Below, piece by piece: positions 22,221 to 32,800 of a stretch of 64,000 bases of DNA (the first letter of the stretch is position 1; the number at the start of each line of letters is the position of its first letter). Position numbers and translations under genes: made by a program. The stretch is from Phytophthora colocasiae. Its lineage: Eukaryota; Oomycota; Peronosporomycetes; Peronosporales; Peronosporaceae. The notes beneath the pieces are model-generated. The model made no database searches. It was not told the origin of the DNA and saw nothing but the letters and a program-made list of their open reading frames with translations. The stretch is taken from contig JAGKQI010000097.1 of NCBI GenBank assembly GCA_018806915.1, positions 620,001-684,000 on the forward strand. Direction: 5' to 3'.

Positions 22221-25200
22221 GTAGTCCGTGCTGCACGTACGGCTTCAACCGCCCGACGTAGAAGGTCGGGTGGAGCCTCATGCTGGACGGTATGTCCAGC
22301 CGGTACGCGTTGCCGTGCCGTTCAAGTACTTTGAACGGCCCAATGAATCTTGGAGCAAGCTTGCTTGCTCCAAAGTCAGACACTGCATGTCTAGGTAGGT
22401 TTTGTGTAGCTAACAAAACTAATGAACCCTTTTCGAATTCATTTGTGTTGCCTCTACCAACAGTATCAGCGTTCAGCTTCTGTCGATCGACAGAAGCTGC
22501 GATAGCATCCTGGACAAACCGTATGACGGCTTGTCTTCGCTGGACAAAGTCTAGCGCACCCGAGCTGAATCCTTTCAGCTTGTCGCCCTTGTCAGCAGCA
22601 GGCCCTGCCTGCTCGCTATCATCTCTCATGTCTGTGCCCGGCATAGACATCGCGCGCTCGTTCCTGCTCGAACGAGACGTCGCACGCGTCACCGCAGCTG
22701 ATAGTGTGCTGCTATCAGTTGCATTCTGCGGTTGTTCGGACGCAACCGTAGATCCTCCCCCACTTAAGGAGGAAGCTACCCCGCCGAGCATGCTCGGCAA
22801 TCGTGGATGCCTCATGGCGTTCACGTAGAACGGTGTATGCCCTGTCGAGGCATGCACCGAGTTGTTGATGGCAAACTCTGCCATCGGCAAGCACTCGCTC
22901 AATGCGGGAACGAGTGAGCGTAGCTCTTCAACGTGTCACCCAATACACGGTTGACACGTTCGGTCTGTCCGTCCGTCTGCGGATGATCCGCAGTCGACAT
23001 TGATAACTGTGAACCAAGAAGTGTAAACACTTCTTGCCAGAACCGCGCTGTGAAGCGTGGATCACGGTCCGACACAATGTCGAGCGGCATGCCATGGTGT
23101 TTGAACACCATGTCAACAAACAGTCGCGCAGTCTGCGCGGCTGTAACAGTAGCCGGGACGGCAGCAAGATGAACCATCTTGCTGAATCGGTCCACAAAGA
23201 CAACGATGCCCGTCCTCCGCTTGTTGTCAGGCGGAAGACCAAAGACAAAGTCCATGGACATGAACTGCCAACACTCCGACGGAGTCGGTAGTGATTGAAG
23301 AGGAGCCTGCGAGAACTGCGCAGGCTTCACGCGTTGACAAACCTCGCAAGCACGTACGTACTTGCGCACCCACTTGTACTGGTGGTGCCAGTAGAAGTCA
23401 CGCGTGAGAAGAGTGTATGTCTTCTCACGACCCGGATGCCCTGCCGTGGGGGCATCGTGATACTCGAACATGATCCTCAACCGGAGGTCATGATCATTCG
23501 GAACGACAATGCGATCCGCATTGTCGTCTACTGCACTGTACAACAGTAGGCCTTCGTGTACACGATAGCGGTGTACACGAGCTCGAAGATGAGGGGTTAG
23601 CTTCCGACGTGCCACGTCGGAAGGTGCTGCGAGGAACTCCAGCAGCCCCTTCGCGTCTGCATCCTTTGCATACGCGTTCTTCACGTCGTCAATCAACGTT
23701 GACGACGGCACACTTGTCCTCACGACGCCAACAGCGTTGGCGTCGACCGTCTCCGCATAGTCAGGTCGACGCGATAACGCGTCGGCCACTACATTGAGTC
23801 TTCCGGGTTTGTACTCCACCCGGAAGTTGTACTCCGCGAAGAAGGACAACCATCTCGCCATACGTTGCGAGATGTGCGGCGACTTAATCGCCGTACGCAA
23901 TGATGCGTGGTCTGTATAGACCACGAACGGTCTACTCCCAAGTAGATACACTCGGAACTTTGCGAGTGCATACTTCATGGCAAGGAGCTCCTTGTCATGT
24001 ACGGGATAGTTACGCTCAGCTGGCTTCAGCTGACGCGATTGATAGTAGACTACACGATCACGCCCTTCGTGATCGTGTTGCATCAATGCACATCCGATTG
24101 CAAAGTCGGATGCATCGCACACTACGTGGAATGGACGATCTTGGTCCGCCACGGCCAAGATCGGCGCTTCAGTCAAGCCCTGCTTGACTGCACCGAATGC
24201 CTCCTCGCACTCGGTCGTCCAAATCCACTCAGCTTCTTTCTTAAGAAGCTGTGACAACGGGCGAATCTTGCCCGCATAGTTCTCCACGTACTTGCACAAG
24301 TACGTGACAAGCCCAAGGAACTGCCTCAGTTCCTTCACATTGGATGGCGTGGGCCATTCATTGATCACTCTGACCTTCTCTGGGTCAGGGCGCACGCCGT
24401 CTTTCCCCACGAGACACCCCAGCACAGGTATCTCGCTCGCCCCGAAGATACACTTCTTCAGGTTCGCATAGAGCTTATGTTTCCTCATAAGCTCTAGCAG
24501 CTTCCGGAGATGCACCTTGTGCATCTCAATGTCCGTCTTCCCGTTCACAGCCCGGCTGTGGACGAACACGTCGTCGAAGTAGCTCGGTGCGAAGTCGCGC
24601 ACCGAGCGCAATAGATGTGTCACGCATCTATTGAACGTCGCAGGGGCGTTCTTAAGCCCCTGTGGCATGACGAGCCACTCCCAAAGCATACCGCTTGGAG
24701 TGCTTACCGCAGTGAGAGGGATGTCCCTCTCACGCATGAGGATTTGATAGAATCCATCACGCAGATCTAGAGCACTGAAGATAGTGCTCAAGGCCATCGA
24801 ATCGATGATAACATCTTTTCGCGGTATCGGCGTCTGCGCCGGTATCGTCGCATCGTTCAACTTGTTGTACGCATGAACGATGCGCCAGCCGCCCTGTGGT
24901 TTCTTAACACAGAACGTTGGGGCACTGTGCGGGGACTTTGACTCCCGCACTTGACCTGCAAGACGACGACTTTCAAAGAAGTCGTCGATCGCTTGCACTG
25001 GCCACTGCCGTGTAACACAGTACTTCGTGCCCGGCACGAGATCAATCTCGTGCTGTACGCCCTTGTCCTTCGGAAGCTCCGAAGGAATCTCGTCCGGGAG
25101 TACATCCTTGTACTCCCGCAGAATCTCGTAATAGGGACTCGACTTCAACGAGTCCCAACTCTGCTCCTCGAAGCGTTGCTTCTTGGTCTTCGCACTGAGG

Positions 25201-26900
25201 GGGTCATCGCCCTCAGTGATGCCATCGACGACGAGCTGCTTCAGCTCTTCGGCTTCACGATCCACTCTCTCGACATCCGAGAGAATGCAAATTTGTTCGA
25301 TGCGTCCATCGTACAAGTCCCGCGTGAAGCGCTTCCAACTCATCGTTGGAAGTGCGGTCAACGCCGACGCACACGTCGGCGGATTCTCCAACCGCATCCT
25401 CTGGTACTGTAACCCAGTACCAGTACGTGTCAAGACGTTCAACGTCTCGACACTCGGTGTCTGCCCTGCAGATACACCCTCCTCAGTCACGGACTGAGAC
25501 TCACACAGCTCACTGAGCTGGTGCCGCGCGCTCTGATACTGTACCGCAGTATCAGTTCGTGTCAAGACGTCCAACGCCTTGACACTCGGTGTCTGCACCG
25601 CAGACACACCCTCCACAGTCACGGACTGGGACTCGCAAAGCTCCCTGAGCTTGCGCCGCGAAGGTCTGCCATGGAGCTCAGCTCCAGGCGCTCGTCCAAG
25701 GCATCCCACCTTGGACGGGACTTTATCGCAATCGTCAGCGGATTCCTTCCGCTGACTCGCACATTCAAGCACTGCTTGTGTGCCGCTCATCGCGTGCAGC
25801 ACCGCTGCACGTGAGCACGCAGGTTCTTCGGGTGCTGGACGTTTGCAACCGCCAGCACCTCCTGCCGCGCAGTCGGTTCCCTGAACCGCTGCGCCTCCAT
25901 CCGCTACAACGGATGAAGCAACTGCATCGTCGACTCCCCGAGTCGACGTGCTCTCGCTAGCTTCCAGCGCTAGCGAGTGTTCGCTTGTACACATATCATC
26001 CGTTCCCAGAGCGGATGTACGATCGCTAGTTCCCGGAACTAGCAGCGACTGTTCGCCTATACACGTCTCATCAGCTCCCGGAGCTGATGACCGATCGCTA
26101 GTTCCCGGAACTAGCAGCGAAGCGCCAGTGGCGTCAGCTCCCAGAGCTGACGCACGTCTTTCGGTTCCCCGAATTTTATTTTCTTCGTCAACTCCCAGAG
26201 TTGACGCGACGTCGTCGGCGCGACCCTTGGGGGCTTGAAGTACCTCCAAGGATACCGGTAATACCGGTATAATACCTTCTCTCAGGTGAATCTCATTCAC
26301 CTGACCATCACTCATGTGACAAACATCATTCAGATGTTTACGCGTCAGGTGATTCACATTCACCTGACCATCACTCATGTGACCGCGACCCTTCGGCTCA
26401 GATTTCTGAGTCGACACACATTTTCTCACAACGACCCCCGGAGTCGTTGATGGTCGCCGGCGGCGATCGGAGGCAGCGGCGGCCGCTGCTGCCTCAACTG
26501 GGGATCCACATGCACCGGCCGGTGCATGTGCAGCACTGACAGGGCCATCGCTCTCTGTCGCGCATGTGTTGTTAAAGCGTACGAGCGTACGCTTCTCCCA
26601 GTTGATCACCGGGTCATGCCGTGCAAGCCACGGCATGCCTAATATTAAGTCGAACTTATCGTCTAGATCCAAGACGATAAGATCTTCTACAAACGTCCTT
26701 CGTTTGTAAGAGAAGCGCACACGGACTACGCGCTTCTCAGTCCTCACGGTGGCACCCGTTGCCAACCGCACCTCCAACACGCTGCGAGGCGTGTCGGCCT
26801 CTTCGAAGTCAAGTCTTCGAAGACTTCCCTGTCGAACAAAGTTGTTTGACGCGCCCGAGTCCACTAGGGCACGAAGAGAGTTTACTCTCTTCGACATCAC
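21730..26900 (-). pseudogene. E2 pol polyprotein with chromodomain (one frame break)
   Basis: The first frame, 26,900-22,899 (1,333 residues), has aspartic protease (LVDSGASNNF at its start), a long repetitive linker (about 26,500-25,400), RT with YFDD near 24,575, RNase H (VVCDASD near 24,120; YTDHASL), integrase zinc finger (about 23,465-23,340) and DDE core (SMDFVFG, VSDRDPRF, GQTERVNR). A 1-base loss near 22,915 breaks the frame; the rest (to 21,730) gives the end of the integrase core, GPF/Y-type FIGPFKVLERHG, and a C-terminal chromodomain (RWIVERIVAHK, RIRWRGF, DTWEP). Chromodomains guide integration toward marked chromatin in chromoviruses. Apart from this one break the polyprotein is open. 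Confidence 0.9.
25930..26220 (-). repeat. Imperfect repeats in the E2 protease-RT linker
   Basis: Four to five degenerate units encode variants of SLLVPGTSDR(S/T)SA(P/L)G(A/T)D on minus. At DNA level each unit is built around a small palindrome such as CTAGTTCC/GGAACTAG or AGCTCC/GGAGCT, so protein repeats and hairpins coincide. Confidence 0.6.
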
Positions 26901-27014
26901 GTTCAGGATGACAAGGTTTGGCTTGTCATCTTGCAGCCACAGCGAGAAACTTTCTCGCTGGGGGCAGCAGTCCTCATCGTCGCGTGTCCAAGCTCGACAC
27001 GCGAGACTGCATCA

Positions 27015-27040
27015 CCAGTAGGACGCCCCGCGCCTACTGG
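27015..27040 (-). other. Hairpin containing the E2 gag stop codon
   Basis: Arms CCAGTAGG / CCTACTGG (8 bp) around a 10-nt loop. The TAG stop of gag (27,036-27,034) is inside the 5' arm. An equivalent hairpin with 9-bp arms surrounds the gag stop of E3. Confidence 0.6.
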
Positions 27041-28020
27041 TCCTTGGCGTTTTTTGAACGCCCGCCCGCTGTGCACTTGCGTGCATAGTGACCGATGTTA
27101 CCACACAGGTAACATCGAACCTTGACGTTCTTACGCTGCTGTTGACCAGCAGTCGTAGCACTCGAGAGGTCCATAGGCTCCGGACCTCCCGTCTTCGCAA
27201 CAGGACGCGCCGGCTTCGGCGCGTTCGCATGGAGTTTAGCTTGACGTCGGCTAAACTCCTCTTGCATCGCAAGGCTGATCGCCTCCTCGAGAGTATTCGG
27301 ATACTCTCGGAAGAGATATGTTTTGACGGGACCATCTCTTAGTCCCTTCATGAACGTGACGACCTTGGTCGCCTCGTCGATCGGGTTGGCCACTATGTTC
27401 GATACCAAGTATCGAGCACGCTGGGCAAAGGTGTGAACATCATCCTTGCCCTGCTGCAGATCGAGAAACTCCGCTCTCGATCTGAACTCGTTCTTCGGGG
27501 GCTCAAACGCAAGCTTGAGCTCCTCCTTGAACACCTCGTACGTGCCGAAGCACGTAGGATCCGAGAGTCGGCGCCCATAGGCCCAACTTCTCGCACGTCC
27601 GCCAAGACATGACATGGCGAACGCGACCTTCGACATCGGATTGACGATACGTCGAGCCGCAACGGCTGTGTCGAGTTCGACAAGCCACCGAAGGAGGGTC
27701 TCGTCCTCCTTCCCCGTGTAGGTACTCACGTGGAGTTTCAACGACTCACGCGTGGCTTAGGGGAAGCCACCGAGGCAGCAAACATCTCGTTGCTCATTAA
27801 CAATGTACCCCAGAGCAACACCGTGTTGCTCTGTCGGCGATAGCGTACGAAGCATCGTCGCTACCGCTGCCTCTCCAATGACTTGTGAAAGTCTTTGGAG
27901 AGCTTCCCACTCTGGATCTGACAGGTGGGCACAGTCCGTGCGCGTCACGGACATGTGAGGGGTCCCAGTGGATCCCTCATCCATTGGGGAGTTCTCTACC
28001 CCGCGTTCGTATGATCCCAT
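27034..28020 (-). pseudogene. E2 gag (one frame break)
   Basis: The N-terminal part, 28,020-27,757, has HLSDPEWEALQRL...; the main part, 27,741-27,034, has the retrotransposon gag fold (LLRWLVELDTAV, LGGRARSWAYGRR, FLDLQQGKDDVHTFAQR, VTFMKGLRDGP). One CCHC zinc knuckle (CYLCGNIGHYARKC) lies near 27,075-27,120. The two parts are out of frame by a small indel near 27,745. The layout is colinear with E3 gag, which is open throughout. It stops directly in a conserved hairpin, with pol beginning about 130 bp downstream. Confidence 0.82.
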
Positions 28021-28054
28021 ACGAACGAACAGCAGTCGGTCGTGGGACGGACTA

Positions 28055-28067
28055 CAAAGTGCTACCA
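28055..28067 (-). promoter_or_regulatory. Primer-binding site of E2
   Basis: On minus, two bases after the 5' LTR, TGGTAGCACTTTG follows. E3 has TGGTAGCACTTG at the same 2-base spacing, so both probably use the same tRNA primer, which I cannot identify. Confidence 0.6.
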
Positions 28068-28069
28068 GG

Positions 28070-28315
28070 TGTAATAGGTCTACCTAGACCTATTAGATTG
28101 CGTACACGTGCGCTTACGTGTATGAGGAAGCGTGCAATTAGAATAGACTTAATTTAAGTATACTTATTTAAATAAGTATAATTAAATCAAATATAACTAA
28201 ATTAAACTGCAAAATACCGTAAAATGAGAACTGTTATTGAATTTGGCATAAGCCAATTACGGACCTCCTAAAACTGTTTGTTATCTATTTCTAAAGGGTC
28301 TGCCAACGTGTGGTT
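28070..28315 (-). repeat. E2 5' LTR, inner part
   Basis: 246 of 460 bp; split at TGGTT (28,311-28,315) by E3 and completed at 36,579-36,792. Confidence 0.92.
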
Positions 28316-28631
28316 TGTAACGGGGTTACATTGAAGAGTGACTTTAGTCACTCTTCCGAAGTGGATACATTTGGTGTGTCACACATCATGGTGACACGTG
28401 GCAGGTGGCTCCGCAGCCACCTATCACCTTCTATATAGGTTACACTATAGATATCTTTTAGTTTGTATTGCAGGCCAAGCTAACAAGTATCTATAATATA
28501 TTCAGTCTTAAATCTACCTAATCTTTAGTTAGTCTCCCCAAGTCTTTGGGGACCGAGTGAACTGCCGTTCACTAGGAGTTTGTATACTCCAAGCCTTCCT
28601 CTGTGTGAAGTGCTGTGTGACCCCCGTCACA
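28316..28631 (+). repeat. E3 5' LTR
   Basis: 316 bp, TGTAACGGGG...CGTCACA. It contains an 11-bp perfect hairpin (28,333-28,343/28,346-28,356) and several others (e.g. AGGTGGCT/AGCCACCT). Confidence 0.93.
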
Positions 28632-28633
28632 CT

Positions 28634-28645
28634 TGGTAGCACTTG
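28634..28645 (+). promoter_or_regulatory. Primer-binding site of E3
   Basis: TGGTAGCACTTG, two bases after the LTR; shared with E2. Confidence 0.6.
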
Positions 28646-28706
28646 TAGTCAATCCTACGCCTACGCGGGTAGATTGATTACCTGAATCCTCTGTGGCCAG
28701 AAGTAG

Positions 28707-29723
28707 TTGGCCACCATGGATCGAAGTGAGTTTCCTCACTTGACCGACTCTCAGTTTGAGTCGGTCCGGAAGATGGCGGGCATCTTTGGGATGGATGCCT
28801 TCCGAAGCTTGGCGGCGGCGACGCCGGCCGAGCAGGTCGAACGCGTGGCGGCGTTCGACATGTACGAACGTGGGCTCATTGAGCACGTTCGAGGAACCTT
28901 CTTTGAGGCTCCTGTGGTTGAACCGAGGCCGGTTCAACCCAAGCCTTTAAGACTCAAGGATCTTCCCTATGAAGGGAAAGAAGGTGAAAACCTTCACTTC
29001 TGGATCCGAGAAGTTGAGCTCGCCATGGAGGCGGCTCTCATCTCGGTGGAGCGACTTCGGGTCGCTTTCGCGCTGTCTAACCTCGGGGGTCGAGCGAAGA
29101 CATGGGCGTACACGCGCGAAGCGACGTCGCCTGGATGTTTTACATCCTGGGCCCAGCTGTGCGAACAGCTTCGGGCCGCATTCCTCCCGGCGAACTATGA
29201 GTATCGCCAGCGGTCACGCTTCCTAGCCTGCAAGCAAGGGAAACGTGACCTGCATGAGTACATCCAAGAGATGCGCGTTCTCGCGGCATCTCTGGTAGGG
29301 AAACCCCTACCTGAACACATCCAAGTAACTGTGTTCATGGACGGCTTAAGAGTAAGCCCGGCCCGCACGCAACTGTTCCGCGTGCAGGTCAACACGATGG
29401 AGGAGGCGATTCAAGTCGCGCTCCAGGAGGAGTACAGCCATACACAGGCTCAGACTCCTGCCTCTGCGTGGCAAGGTCACAGCGGGCCGACGACGGCGTC
29501 GGCCAGTGCTCCTGGGAATGGAGCAGGCTCGGGACCAGCCCCTATGGACTTGGGGCTCGCCGAGCAGAAACGCATCCGCTGTTTCGAGTGCGGGCGTTTC
29601 GGACACTTCGCACGTGTCTGCCCCTCTGGGGGGCAATGGAAGAGGTCTTCCAAGCCTCAGGGCTCTAAGGGCCGCTGGAAGAAGCCGGCGCCCAAGAGTC
29701 AGGGGAACTCCGGGGACCAGTAG
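28707..29723 (+). CDS. E3 gag
   Basis: A 338-residue intact frame. It has a short N-terminal helix region (HLTDSQFESVRKMAGIFG), a gag core (HFWIREVELAMEAALI, LGGRAKTWAYTREA, FLACKQGKRDLHEYIQE, VTVFMDGLRVSPARTQLF), a linker rich in Ala/Gly/Pro, and one CCHC knuckle (CFECGRFGHFARVC, near 29,578-29,620). PMDLG precedes the knuckle as in many gypsy gags. The ATG at 28,707 is the first in frame after the leader. It stops inside a 9-bp-arm hairpin (29,717-29,742). It is likely able to make virus-like-particle protein although pol is broken. Confidence 0.85.
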   Translation: MATMDRSEFPHLTDSQFESVRKMAGIFGMDAFRSLAAATPAEQVERVAAFDMYERGLIEHVRGTFFEAPVVEPRPVQPKPLRLKDLPYEGKEGENLHFWIREVELAMEAALISVERLRVAFALSNLGGRAKTWAYTREATSPGCFTSWAQLCEQLRAAFLPANYEYRQRSRFLACKQGKRDLHEYIQEMRVLAASLVGKPLPEHIQVTVFMDGLRVSPARTQLFRVQVNTMEEAIQVALQEEYSHTQAQTPASAWQGHSGPTTASASAPGNGAGSGPAPMDLGLAEQKRIRCFECGRFGHFARVCPSGGQWKRSSKPQGSKGRWKKPAPKSQGNSGDQ

Positions 29724-29742
29724 GGGCGGGGCGCCCTACTGG
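29717..29742 (+). other. Hairpin containing the E3 gag stop codon
   Basis: Arms CCAGTAGGG (29,717-29,725) and CCCTACTGG (29,734-29,742), loop GCGGGGCG. The gag TAG is at 29,721-29,723. Counterpart of the E2 hairpin. Confidence 0.6.
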
Positions 29743-29851
29743 GGAAACACTAAGTCCCCATGCGGGTGGTGCGGGAGGCACACGCAGTGGAGACTTAGCC
29801 CCAGAGAGTCTTGGGACTCTCAAAGCGGAGAAGGGCAGCGGTGGGCTGCTG

Positions 29852-32800
29852 GTGGTACACGCGAGTGTACGGGGGTTTAACAACCCCTTTAGAGTCTTGA
29901 TAGACTCTGGGGCGAGCAAGAACTTTGCTCGCCGACAAACTGTCGCAAGGAATCGCGGCAAGTTTGAGGACGCTCTACGTGAGAGCGAGGGAAGTGGGCT
30001 AGTCGCCGTACGACTAGCCGATGGTACGGTGGTGGAAGTACCAAAGGTCCAGGTGGACCTGGCTGTGAAGTTTGAGGACTTCGACAGCGTGGAGTCGTTC
30101 ATTGTCCTCGAGATGGACAAGTACGACTTGATCCTAGGGATGCCGTGGCTTGAGAAGCACGAGCCCTGGATCGATTGGCGCGGCAAAGCCATTGGGGCTA
30201 GCCGGCCTGCAGTCTCTGACAGAGCTTTGGTGAGTCATGTTCCCACCTCTGTCAGGACTAAGGGCGTTCGCTGGAACCGCCAGGACGCGGCAGCGTCCGA
30301 GGAGTATTTGGGGGGCTGGTGTAGTCGGTGCTACATCGCCCCACACGAGAAGTGATCGTGGGCCATGGATGGCCGGGGCAACGGGCGGAGGCCCTTGCCC
30401 TACGTGTGGGTCTGCAACGATAGCAGGGCCCCACGCACGAAGTCGCAGCGACGTACAGGCTGCGACTGTGGTAGTGCCCGAGAGCACTAACCAGGTGGGT
30501 AACTTAGGTCCACAAGCGGATCAAAGAGTTCCGCAGGAAGCCAAGATGGCTCGCGATGCCGAAGTAGTGGCATCGCCAGGCGTACGAGAAGTAGTTCGAC
30601 GCCAGGTCGCTCAGACCATAACTGATGCGGGTAACAGAGTTCCGCATGGAGCCACGAGGGCTCGTGATGCCGAAGTAGTGGCATCACCAGGCGTGAGAGA
30701 AGTAGTTCCACGCAAGGTCGCTCAGACCATAACTGATCAGGAAGACACCAAGGGTGCTTCCGATGCGGGTAACGCAGTTCCGCACGGAGCCATGAGGGCT
30801 CGTGATGCCATCGTGGTGGCATCACCTGGCGTGGGTAAGTTAACCCCACGCCATGGTCGTAAGCCGGGGTTGGTAGAATACCATCCCGAAGAAGTCCACG
30901 AGGACTTGGGGCAGGAGCTAAAGGCTCCTAGGTCACAGCCGGTCGAAGAATGCTATCACATCTTCGACGGCGTGACCGGGCATCGCGTGAAGGCGGGGGC
31001 CATCGAGTTGGCACCCCTGCCTGAGGTATCAGAGCTATTGAACCTCGAGGAAGTCGCGATGGATGACTTCCTGGCCGAGTTGAAGGCCGGGGAGATATCG
31101 GAGATGGTTCTCCTTAGGCCGGAGCCCACTCCAGAGGAGTTGAACTCCTCCTCAGTGATGGACGAAGACGTCCTGGAGGAGTTCCGGAAGCAGCGTGCGT
31201 CGCGCACGGGCTCCGAGATTCTGAAGAATCCGAAGGATCCGTTGTGTCCTTTAGTGAAGGAGTTTGAGGACGTGGTGTCTAAGGACCCACCCTCAAAGCT
31301 CCCACCAGACCTAGGGATCAGGCACGAGATTGATCTCGTGCCAGGCACAAAGTATTGTGTCACGCGTCAATGGCCCCTGCCCCGAGAGCAGAGCGACGTC
31401 ATTGACGCGTTCTTCGCCGCTAAGGCGAAAGCGGGAATGGTGCGGGAATCGAAGTCCCCGCACTCGACGCCAACCTTCTGCGTTCGCAAGCCGAACGGGA
31501 AGTGGCGTCTGGTTCATGCTTACAACAAGCTGAACAGCGCGACTGTGCCAGCACAGACGCCGATCCTCGCAAGGATGTGTTGTTGAACAACATGGCCGGC
31601 TGCACGCTGTAGTAGCGCGCTGGATCTGGTGGATGGATATTACCAGATCCTGATGCGGGAGTGTGATATCCCGCTCACGGCCGTGAGCACGCCGAGCGGT
31701 ATGCTCTGGGAGTGGCTGGTAATGCCACAAGGTCTATCCAACGCACCAGCGACCTTCAATCGCTTGGTCACACAGTTGTTTAGACCTTTGCGTGCGTTCA
31801 CGCAGACGTACTTTGACGATATATTCGTCCATAGCCGTGCCGAGGAGGCAAGACGGCTATAGAGGTGCATCGAGAGCACCTCCGTCGAGTGTTTGAGGTC
31901 ATGAGAGCTAACAAGCTCTATGCCAAGCATCGACAAGTGCGTCTTCGCAGCTGAGGAGATTAAGGTCCTCGGCTGCTTCGTCAGCAGCGTCGGGGTCCGG
32001 AGCGGATCCTGACAAGGTCAAAGCCATTGCGGCATGGCCTGTTCCTCGGTCACAGAAGGACCTGAGGAAGTGGTTGGGCTTAGCCAACTACTTGCACAAG
32101 TACAGTGCTGGCTATGCGGGACTCGCAAAGCCTTTGTCGGACCTTCTGAAGAAGGAGGCCGAGTGGTGCTGGGAGCGCCAGCACCAGGATGCTGACAGCA
32201 TCAAGGCGAGCTTGCAATGCGCGCCCGTCCTGGCGTTGCCGGACGATGCCAAGTCGTTTAGCGTTGTCTGTGACGCTTCCGACTATGCAATTGGCTGTGC
32301 GCTATTGCAACAGGACGATGAGGGACGAGATAGGGTGATCTCGTTCCAGTCCAGGCAGCTGAAGGCTGCTGAACGGAATTATCCCGTTCACGACAAGGAA
32401 CTCTTGTCGATGAAGTATGCCCTTGTCAAGTTCAGGGTGCATCTTCTGGGCTCAAGGCCCTTTGTGGTCTATACGGACCACGCGTCGCTTGCGGACAGCC
32501 ATCCATACGCCGCACTTATCGCAGCGGATGGCGCGTTGGCTGTCATTCTTCGCGGAGTATAACTTCCGCGTTGAATACAAGCCTGGCAAGCTCAACACGC
32601 TTGCCGACGCTTTGTCGCGCAGGCCCGACTATGAGTTCGCTCATATTAGTCGGGCCACGACGGATCTTTACGATCGAATACGCTTGGCGTATCGGGACGA
32701 TGATACCTCGCCCCTATTGTGCGGTATTTGTCCGCTGGCACAGATGCCAAGGTCGAATGGCTTACGCCTCGACAGCGGGCACGGCTCCACCGCTATGAGT

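Larger units (their letters stand above)
20575..28069. repeat. Hairpin-saturated interior of E2
   Basis: Closely spaced perfect inverted repeats with arms of 6-11 bp and loops of 2-10 nt recur about every 25-45 bases in the stretches I read (20.58-24.4, 26.0-26.4 kb). Examples (arm/arm): 20,595-20,603/20,608-20,616; 20,625-20,633/20,640-20,648; 21,221-21,230/21,239-21,248; 21,276-21,285/21,291-21,300; 21,621-21,630/21,635-21,644; 23,015-23,024/23,027-23,036; 23,503-23,513/23,517-23,527; 23,601-23,610/23,614-23,623; 24,052-24,062/24,068-24,078; 24,285-24,294/24,297-24,306; 24,315-24,323/24,327-24,335. They run through coding sequence on both strands. Confidence 0.85.

Noticed and set aside
30134..30487. 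Minus-strand ORFs at 30.1-30.9 kb in E3 as further antisense genes
   Set aside because: Mirror of the repetitive linker, far from the 3' LTR, no coiled coil or shared layout with the 3' antisense ORFs.
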